Assembly (NCBI GenBank): GCA_040508545.1
Contig: JBEVMR010000116.1
Coordinates: 1-64,000 of the forward strand
Source of the DNA: VRUE01 sp040508545
Lineage (GTDB): Bacteria; Actinomycetota; Thermoleophilia; Solirubrobacterales; 70-9
Direction of reading: 5' to 3'
DNA: 64,000 nucleotides
The notes under the pieces: generated by a model
The model's input: the letters and a program-made list of their open reading frames with translations, nothing else
What the model was told of the DNA's origin: nothing
The model's database searches: none
Program-made: the position numbers and the translations under genes
In this document: positions 58,134 through 64,000 of the stretch, one piece after another
How positions within the stretch are numbered: the stretch's first letter is position 1
Layout: each line of letters begins with the position of its first letter

Positions 58134-59570
58134 GTGAACTTCGTCGAGGACGTGATGGAGCGCTCCCCCGCCTCGCGGCTGGGGATCGTCGCCGTCGACG
58201 CCGAGGGGAACCGGCGCGACTGGTACTTCGGCGAACTGATCGCCCGCTCTGCCGGCCTCTCCGGTGCCTTCGCGGCACGCGGCGTGAAGCGCGGCGACGT
58301 GGTGATGACCATGGTCGGCAACCGGGTCGAGTGGGCGCTAACCCTGCTCGCCTGCTGGCGGATGGGCGCCGTTGCCCTGCCCTGCAGCCCACAGCTGCGC
58401 CGGCATGACCTCGAGCTGCGAGCGAGCGCGGCCGCGCCGGCGCTCTGCGTTGTCGCCGAGGAGCTGCTCGACGAGCTGCCGGAAGGGGTGGCGACGATGA
58501 CTCTGGCCGAGGTCGCCGAGACGCTCGACGAGGATCGCCCTCAGGAGACGCCGGCGGCGATCGAGCAGATGGGCGCCGAGGATCCGGCCCTGATCGTCTT
58601 CACCTCGGGAACGACCGGCGAGCCACGAGGCGTCGTCCATCCCTACCGCTACCTGGCCGGGCAGCGCGCCCAGGCAGAGCACTGGCTCGGCTCACGCCCC
58701 GGTGAGCTTGTTTGGTGCACGACCGCTCCCGGCTGGTCGAAGTCGGCCCGCAACGTCTTCCTCGCCCCCTGGCTGACCGGGGCCGCCGCGGTGATCCACG
58801 AGGGCCGCTTCGACCCGGCGGAGCGCCTCGACATGATCGAGGCGCTTGGCGTCGACGTCCTCTGCCAGGCGCCGACCGAGTACCGGATGCTGGCCAAGCG
58901 AACCACCCTGCGGCCCCTGCCGGGCCTGCGCCGCATGGTCTCCGCCGGCGAGGCCCTGGAGGCGGAGACGATCGCCGCCATTCGCGAGGCGACCGGGCTG
59001 GAGCCGGCCGACGGCTACGGCCAGACCGAGACCGGTCACATCTCCGGCAACCTCGAAGGTGAACCGGTGCGACCCGGCTCGATGGGCAAGCCGCTGCCGG
59101 GAGTAGTCGTTCGCGTCGTCGGCGGCGAGCTTCAGCTCGAGGCGTCCTCCTCCCCCACCTTCTTCTCGCGCTACCTCGACGGCGAGCGCTTCGAGGACGA
59201 GTGGTGGCCGACCGGCGATCTCGTCCACCAAGAGGAGGATGGCCACCTCTGGTTCGAGGGCCGGGGCGACGACGTGATCGTCTCCTCTGGCTACCGAATC
59301 GGCCCGGTCGAGGTCGAGTCGGTGCTGCTCGGGCACCCCGCCGTCGCCGAGGCGGCTGCCGTCGCGCACCCCGACCCCGAGCGCGGCGCCGTCGTCCGCG
59401 CGATCGTCGTGCCGCGCGATCGCGAGCCAAGCGAGGAGCTGGCCCGCGAGCTGCAGGAGCACTGCAAGCGCGAAACCGCCCCCTACAAGTTCCCCCGCAT
59501 CGTCGAGTTCGCCGCCGAGCTGCCGAAGACGACCAGCGGGAAGATCAAGCGCGCCGAGCTGCGCGGCTAA
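58134..59570 (+). CDS. Acyl-CoA synthetase (ANL superfamily)
   Basis: A 478-residue AMP-forming acyl-CoA synthetase. Motifs: LIVFTSGTTGEPRGVVHPY (P-loop), DGYGQTETGHISGN, EWWPTGDLVHQEEDGHLWFEGRGDDVIVSSGYRIGPVEVESVL and PKTTSGKIKRAELRG with the catalytic Lys. The pattern is close to medium-chain acyl-CoA synthetases. GTG 58134 has CAGACT 7 bases upstream. It follows the MMPL gene on the same strand, so substrate activation and export or uptake could be linked. Its stop overlaps the convergent GGDEF-EAL gene stop by 4 bases. Confidence 0.9.
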   Translation: MNFVEDVMERSPASRLGIVAVDAEGNRRDWYFGELIARSAGLSGAFAARGVKRGDVVMTMVGNRVEWALTLLACWRMGAVALPCSPQLRRHDLELRASAAAPALCVVAEELLDELPEGVATMTLAEVAETLDEDRPQETPAAIEQMGAEDPALIVFTSGTTGEPRGVVHPYRYLAGQRAQAEHWLGSRPGELVWCTTAPGWSKSARNVFLAPWLTGAAAVIHEGRFDPAERLDMIEALGVDVLCQAPTEYRMLAKRTTLRPLPGLRRMVSAGEALEAETIAAIREATGLEPADGYGQTETGHISGNLEGEPVRPGSMGKPLPGVVVRVVGGELQLEASSSPTFFSRYLDGERFEDEWWPTGDLVHQEEDGHLWFEGRGDDVIVSSGYRIGPVEVESVLLGHPAVAEAAAVAHPDPERGAVVRAIVVPRDREPSEELARELQEHCKRETAPYKFPRIVEFAAELPKTTSGKIKRAELRG

Positions 59571-61009
59571 GCGGTCTCGGCGAAGGCCTCGTCGAGGCCC
59601 ATCGGCCGCCCGAGGTGGTAGCCCTGGGCCATGTCGACGCCGTACTCGCGCAGCATCTCGGTCGTCTGGTCGTCCTGGACGTACTCGGCGATCGTCGTCT
59701 TGCCGAGGCCACGGGCGATCTGGACGATCGCCTGAACGGTGAGCTGGTCGGCGTCTGAGCGCGGCATGTCGCGGACGAAGGAGCCGTCGATCTTGATCAC
59801 GTCGAAGGGGATCCGCTTCAGGTAGTGGAAGGGGCCGAAGCCGGCGCCGTAGTCGTCGATCGCGACCTGGCAGCCGAACTCGGTCAGCCGGTCGGCGAAG
59901 CCCGTCGCCCGCTCGTAGTCGTAGACGTTCGCCGTCTCGGTGATCTCGAAGGTGCAGCGGGACGGGTCGGCGCCGCCTTCGTCGAGGCGCCGTTCGATGA
60001 ACTCGAGCACCGAGATGTCGGTCAGCGAGGCGCCGGAGATGTTCACGTGCAGCGAAAGCGGCGCGCCCTTCTGTTCGCGCTCGGCGAGCAACTCGAGCGC
60101 GCGTCCGACAACCCAGCGATCGAGCTCCTGGATCATCCCGGAGCGCTCCGCTGCCTCGATGAAGGAGGCAGCCGGCAGGAGCTCCCCCTCTTCGCTTGTC
60201 ATCCGCAGCAGCAGCTCGTAGCGTTCGATGCCGCCCGAGGCGAGGCTGCGGATCGGCTGGGTATGGAGGCTGAGGCGGTCGTCGGTGAGGGCGTCGCGGA
60301 TCCTGGCCGCGGTCGTCTGCCGTCGTTCGGGATCGCGCTGGGGCTCGTCCGGGTCACGGAAGAGGGCGATCTGGTTGCGCCCCCCCTCCTTGGCCCGGTA
60401 CATCGCCTGGTCGGCGGCAACCAGGACCGACTCGGCGCCGATTCCCTTCTCTCCGCCGAACATCGTGATGCCGACGCTGATCGTCGCCGGCTCGGCGTCT
60501 GGGGTCGGCTGGATGGTCTCGGCGATCTGGGAACGCAGGTCTTCGCCGAGGTGCAGCGCACCCTCGACGTCGGTCTGGGGCATCAAGATCGCGAACTCGT
60601 CGCCGGAGAGGCGGGCGACTATGTCGGTGCCGCGAACCCGTTCCCGCATCACGCCCGCCACCTGGCGGATCAGGTTGTCGCCGGCGTGATGGCCGTAGGT
60701 GTCGTTGATCCCCTTGAGGCTGTCGATGTCGATGATCATCACCGCGCCGCGGCCGCCGTAGCGGGCGCTGAAGGAGACGTACTGGTCCAGTTCGGCGCGG
60801 AAGCGGCGGCGGTCGAGCAGCCCGGTGAGCGAATCGTGGTCGGCCAGGTAGCGAAGCTCGGCCTCGGTGCGCTCGGCTCGCTCCAACGCAGCCAGGACGA
60901 CCTCGCGATCCTCATCCTCGAGTTTCTTCAGCACGGCTTCGATCGCCGGCTGGCTCTGCGCGGGTAGTCGTTCGCTCGCCACTTGAGGAATGTAGGTATA
61001 TGCGGACAT
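59567..61009 (-). CDS. GGDEF-EAL cyclic-di-GMP enzyme
   Basis: A 480-residue soluble protein with a coiled N-terminus, a diguanylate cyclase domain (about 75-230) and a phosphodiesterase domain (about 245-475). The GGDEF signature reads SGDEF in VARLSGDEFAIL; DHDSLTGLLDRRRF precedes it. The EAL motif reads ELLLR (E kept), and NISGAS, EITET, IDDYGAGFG, KIDGSF and IAEYV keep the metal residues, so the phosphodiesterase is probably active. No membrane segments or sensor domain. Start ATG 61009 is uncertain: TACATT is 6 bases before GTG 60982, which would shorten it by 9 residues. The long frame extends to 62185 only as antisense to the next gene. It may tune exopolysaccharide output. Confidence 0.88.
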   Translation of the reverse strand: MSAYTYIPQVASERLPAQSQPAIEAVLKKLEDEDREVVLAALERAERTEAELRYLADHDSLTGLLDRRRFRAELDQYVSFSARYGGRGAVMIIDIDSLKGINDTYGHHAGDNLIRQVAGVMRERVRGTDIVARLSGDEFAILMPQTDVEGALHLGEDLRSQIAETIQPTPDAEPATISVGITMFGGEKGIGAESVLVAADQAMYRAKEGGRNQIALFRDPDEPQRDPERRQTTAARIRDALTDDRLSLHTQPIRSLASGGIERYELLLRMTSEEGELLPAASFIEAAERSGMIQELDRWVVGRALELLAEREQKGAPLSLHVNISGASLTDISVLEFIERRLDEGGADPSRCTFEITETANVYDYERATGFADRLTEFGCQVAIDDYGAGFGPFHYLKRIPFDVIKIDGSFVRDMPRSDADQLTVQAIVQIARGLGKTTIAEYVQDDQTTEMLREYGVDMAQGYHLGRPMGLDEAFAETA

Positions 61010-61099
61010 AAATTGGTGTTGGAAGGGCCGAAATCGCCGATCGCAACCCACTTTCGGCGATCCCCGACCCCCCAAAAGTTGGCCTCGTTGGTCCGCGGG

Positions 61100-61105
61100 T
61101 AGTGT
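61100..61105 (+). promoter_or_regulatory. Putative leaderless -10 box (TAGTGT)
   Basis: TAGTGT ends 6 bases before ATG 61112; no Shine-Dalgarno sequence is present. Confidence 0.5.
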
Positions 61106-61111
61106 GGGCGC

Positions 61112-63079
61112 ATGGCCAACCGCTTGGCGGAGGAGACCAGTCCGTACCTGCTCCAGCACCGCGACAACCCGGTCGACTGGTACCCGTGGGGTGAGGAGGC
61201 GCTGGCGCGGGCACGTGCGCTGGACCGCCCGATCCTGCTCTCGGTCGGCTACTCGGCCTGCCACTGGTGCCACGTGATGGAGCGCGAGTCCTTCGAGGAC
61301 GCCGGGACCGCCGCCTACATGAACGAGCACTTCGTAAGCGTCAAGGTCGATCGCGAGGAGCGCCCCGACGTCGACGCCCTCTACATGGAGGCGGTGCAGG
61401 CGATCAGCGGCCACGGCGGCTGGCCGATGACGGTCTTCTGCGACCCCGACGGCGTCCCGTTCTACGGCGGCACCTACTTCCCGCCCGACGAGGGACGGGG
61501 GATGCCGAGCTTCCGGATGGTGATGGAAGCCGTCGTCGACGCATTCGAGAACCGCCGGGAGGAGCTGCGCCAGCGGGCGCCGGAGACGCGATCGCAGCTG
61601 GGGGCGATCGGCGTGATCGAGCCGGCGAGCAAGGCGCCAGGCACCGACACGCTCGACGCAGCGATCGCGACCCTCGGGCAAGCGGCCGACACGGAGCGCG
61701 GCGGCTTCGGCGGGGCGCCCAAGTTCCCGCCCTCCTCGTCGCTGGAGCTGTTGCTGGCGCGCGGGATCGAGGCCCCGGTCGAGCGCACCCTCGACGCGAT
61801 GATGGCGGGTGGCATCTACGACCAGATCGGCGGCGGCTTCGCCCGCTACTCGGTCGACGCGAGCTGGCTCGTCCCCCACTTCGAGAAGATGCTCTACGAC
61901 AACGCCCAACTGGCGCGGGCCTACCTGCACGGCTGGCAGGCGCTCGGCCACGACCGCTATCGCCGCATCACCGAAGAGACGCTCGACTGGGCCCTGCGCG
62001 AGATGCGCGGCCCCGAGGGCGGCTTCTACTCGGCGCTCGACGCCGACTCGGAGGGTGAGGAGGGGCGCTTCTACGTCTGGACGCCAGGTGAGCTCGAGGC
62101 GGTGCTGGGCGACCGCGCTGAGAAGATCGGCGCCCACTACGGCGTCAGCGAGGCGGGCAACTTCGAGGGGCGCAGCATCCTCCACCTCGCTTACGGGGCC
62201 GAGTCACCGGAGCCCGCTGGACTGGCGGCAGCTCGCCAGGAGCTGTACGAAGTGCGTTCACGGCGGGTGCGCCCAGGGCTCGACGACAAGCGCCTTACCT
62301 CCTGGAACGCCCTGATGCTCGCCGCCCTGGGCGAGGCGGGAGCCGTGCTCGGCCGCGGCGACTACCTCGACGCGGCGCGGGCCTGCGCCGAGTTCGTCCT
62401 GCGCGACCTGCGCGATCAGAGCGGTCGCCTGCTGCGCACCTATAAGGACGGTGAGGCGCGGCTCAACGCCTACCTGGAGGACCACGCCTTCCTGCTCGAC
62501 GCGCTGCTGACGCTCTACGAAGCGACGTTCGAGGCGCGCTGGTTCGACGAGGCACGAGCGCTCGCCGACACGACGATCGCCCGCTTCGGCGACCCCGAGC
62601 GGGGCGGCTTCTACTCGACCTCAGACGACCACGAGCAGCTGATCGCCCGCCGCAAGGAGATCGGCGACCACCCGATTCCCTCCGGCAACTCCGCCGCCGC
62701 CCTGGCGCTGCTGCGGCTCGAGGCGCTCACGGGCGAGCGCTCCTACGGTGAGTGGGCGGAGGGCGTTCTGCGCCTCTTCGCCAAGGCGGCGCCGCGCCAG
62801 CCCGATGCCTTCGCTCACCTGTTGCGTGCGCTCGACTTCCAGCTCGCCCGGACCAGGGAGGTGGCGCTGATCGGGGATGACCCGGCGGAGCTGGCTGCGG
62901 TCGTCCGCTCCGGCTACCGACCGCACCTGGTGCTCGCCGGCGGCCCCGAGGGAAGCGCGACCCCGTCCCTGCTCGCCGGCCGCACCCAGGTCGACGGTCG
63001 GGCGGCGGCCTACGTCTGCGAGAACTTCGCCTGTCAGGCGCCGGTGACCACTGCACAACACCTGACCGACCTACTCTGA
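61112..63079 (+). CDS. DUF255 / YyaL-like thioredoxin-fold protein
   Basis: A 655-residue cytosolic protein of the YyaL/SSP411 family. N-terminal thioredoxin-like domain: NPVDWYPWGEEAL, SVGYSACHWCHVMERESFED (CxxC as C-H-W-C, about residue 50), VSVKVDREERPDVDALYM and GGWPMTVFCDPDG. A long alpha/alpha toroid follows (ARYSVDASWLVPHFEKMLYDNAQLARAYLHG, GGFYSALDADSEGEEG, LDDKRLTSWNALMLAALGEAG). The toroid is similar to N-acylglucosamine epimerases. Enzymatic role is not established for the family. ATG 61112 is leaderless-type with TAGTGT 6 bases upstream. Confidence 0.92.
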   Translation: MANRLAEETSPYLLQHRDNPVDWYPWGEEALARARALDRPILLSVGYSACHWCHVMERESFEDAGTAAYMNEHFVSVKVDREERPDVDALYMEAVQAISGHGGWPMTVFCDPDGVPFYGGTYFPPDEGRGMPSFRMVMEAVVDAFENRREELRQRAPETRSQLGAIGVIEPASKAPGTDTLDAAIATLGQAADTERGGFGGAPKFPPSSSLELLLARGIEAPVERTLDAMMAGGIYDQIGGGFARYSVDASWLVPHFEKMLYDNAQLARAYLHGWQALGHDRYRRITEETLDWALREMRGPEGGFYSALDADSEGEEGRFYVWTPGELEAVLGDRAEKIGAHYGVSEAGNFEGRSILHLAYGAESPEPAGLAAARQELYEVRSRRVRPGLDDKRLTSWNALMLAALGEAGAVLGRGDYLDAARACAEFVLRDLRDQSGRLLRTYKDGEARLNAYLEDHAFLLDALLTLYEATFEARWFDEARALADTTIARFGDPERGGFYSTSDDHEQLIARRKEIGDHPIPSGNSAAALALLRLEALTGERSYGEWAEGVLRLFAKAAPRQPDAFAHLLRALDFQLARTREVALIGDDPAELAAVVRSGYRPHLVLAGGPEGSATPSLLAGRTQVDGRAAAYVCENFACQAPVTTAQHLTDLL

Positions 63080-63091
63080 GAGGATTGCCCC

Positions 63092-64000
63092 GTGCGTGGC
63101 TCGTTCTTCACCTTCGCAGCCGGCCGCCGAACCAAGTGGGTCGTCTTCGCCGTCTGGTTCCTGGCGATCTTCATCGCCTCCGGCCCAGCTGAACTGACGA
63201 CCAAGTTCGAAGAGGCCGAAAGCAACGAGGCGACCTCCTACCTGCCAGGCTCAGCCGAATCGACCGACGCCCTCGACGCGACCGAATCGCTGCAGGAGGG
63301 CGAACTCGCCGCAGCGGTGATCGTCTACCGTCGCGAGTCAGGACTGACCGCCGCCGATCGGCGCACGATCGCCGAGGACGTCGAGACGATGACCGAGGAG
63401 CGCTTCCCGGGGGTGGTCGCCGACGGCGCGACGGCCGCCGCGGGCGGCAAGGCCACCGGCTCGCAGGCAAAGGCGCCCCCGGCGGGGAGCCAACCCGGTT
63501 GCGGAACCTCCACCTCGACGATCCCCGGCCAACCGGCCGGCTACGCCCCATTCGTCGGCCCGGTCTGCTCGCAGGACGGCAAGGCCGCGATCGTCACCGC
63601 CTACATCGCCGGCAACGGCGAGGGCGACCGCATCCTCGACCCGGTCAAGGCCTGGCGGGATGAGATCTCCGACCCCGGCGGCGGCCTCGAGGTCAAGATC
63701 ACCGGCGGCGCCGGCTTCTCCGCCGATGCAATCGAAGTCTTCGAAAGCATCGACAGCACCCTGCTGCTGGCGGCGCTCAGCCTGGTCATCTTCCTGCTGA
63801 TCGTCATCTACCGCTCGCCGTTCTTCTTCCTCATCCCACTGGTGGCGGTGGTCTTCGCCGAGTTCCTCTCGCGCTCGATCGGCTACGGCGTCTCGGAGCT
63901 GGGCGTGACGATCAACGGCCAGTCGAGCTCGATCATGTCGGTGCTCGTCCTCGGCGCCGGCACCGACTATGCCCTCCTGCTCGTCTCCCGCTACCGCGAG
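63092..64000 (+). CDS. MMPL/RND-family transporter, truncated by window edge
   Basis: The first 303 codons of a third MMPL transporter, frame open to the last base. Signal-anchor helix (RRTKWVVFAVWFLAIFIA), extracytoplasmic loop containing ESNEATSYLPGSAES and a two-Cys region (QPGCGTSTSTI, GPVCSQDG), then helices with STLLLAALSLVIFLLIVIYRSPFFFLIPLVAVVFAEF and VLVLGAGTDYALLLVSRYRE, the proton-relay Asp-Tyr motif. It is not a close paralog of the other two (different N-terminus, YLPGSAEST instead of HLKAAGF). GTG 63092 has AGAGG about 9-13 bases upstream. The C-terminal half is outside the window. Confidence 0.9.
   Translation, partial: MRGSFFTFAAGRRTKWVVFAVWFLAIFIASGPAELTTKFEEAESNEATSYLPGSAESTDALDATESLQEGELAAAVIVYRRESGLTAADRRTIAEDVETMTEERFPGVVADGATAAAGGKATGSQAKAPPAGSQPGCGTSTSTIPGQPAGYAPFVGPVCSQDGKAAIVTAYIAGNGEGDRILDPVKAWRDEISDPGGGLEVKITGGAGFSADAIEVFESIDSTLLLAALSLVIFLLIVIYRSPFFFLIPLVAVVFAEFLSRSIGYGVSELGVTINGQSSSIMSVLVLGAGTDYALLLVSRYRE

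Noticed and set aside
61010..62185. N-terminal extension of the GGDEF-EAL protein
   Set aside because: Lies antisense to the DUF255 gene and has no recognisable domain.

Overview
The window is GC-rich, densely packed chromosomal DNA from an actinobacterium. A deep branch such as Thermoleophilia/Solirubrobacterales is my best guess, inferred from base composition, GTP-type PEP carboxykinase, a MeaA-type mutase, a FadA2/FabG4/HtdX-type lipid operon and many leaderless-looking starts. I see no rRNA, tRNA, CRISPR array, insertion sequence or prophage. Two genes are cut by the window edges: an acyl-CoA mutase on the left and an MMPL transporter on the right.

Bases 1-2600 hold the end of meaA (ethylmalonyl-CoA mutase) and a small CxxC protein. 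Bases 2600-21400 are an exopolysaccharide locus. It has three tandem secreted jelly-roll polysaccharide lyases, an initiating sugar-phosphate transferase, a Wzz/tyrosine-kinase fusion, a WecG/TagA-type transferase, a four-gene operon on the minus strand (two glycosyltransferases, a Wzy-like polymerase, a NodB-type deacetylase), a Wzx-like flippase coupled to a heparinase II/III-type lyase, an unknown protein, a CelD/FemAB-like acyltransferase and a UDP-sugar dehydrogenase. Together they suggest a uronate-containing polymer made and trimmed by the same locus.

Bases 21400-29063 (minus strand) form a compact operon: an SCP2-like protein, a GNAT, an acyl carrier protein, an AMP-forming ligase, fused aminodeoxychorismate synthase PabAB, and two tandem CelD-like acyltransferases, followed by a MaoC protein. 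This is my leading candidate for an undescribed biosynthetic system. A PabC-like aminotransferase lies nearby at 32093. Bases 29100-36700 hold a protein kinase, an Asp/Thr-repeat membrane protein next to a 116-bp dyad, an acyl-CoA dehydrogenase, small envelope proteins, a collagen-like protein and a CAP-domain protein.

Bases 36700-46600 are central carbon metabolism (malyl-CoA lyase, PckG, SucCD plus a ferredoxin-like protein) with a second polymerase/glycosidase envelope group in between. Bases 46600-59570 are lipid metabolism and export: two paralogous MMPL transporters, a thiolase/FabG4/MaoC/two-dehydrogenase operon behind twin palindromic operators, an HxlR regulator facing an MMPL gene across a perfect 22-bp palindrome, and an acyl-CoA synthetase. 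The right end has a GGDEF-EAL protein, a DUF255 thioredoxin-fold protein and a third, partial MMPL gene.

Many start codons were chosen because a TAnnnT-like -10 box sits 6-8 bases before them, the spacing expected for leaderless mRNA. Functions are read from protein motifs without database searches.
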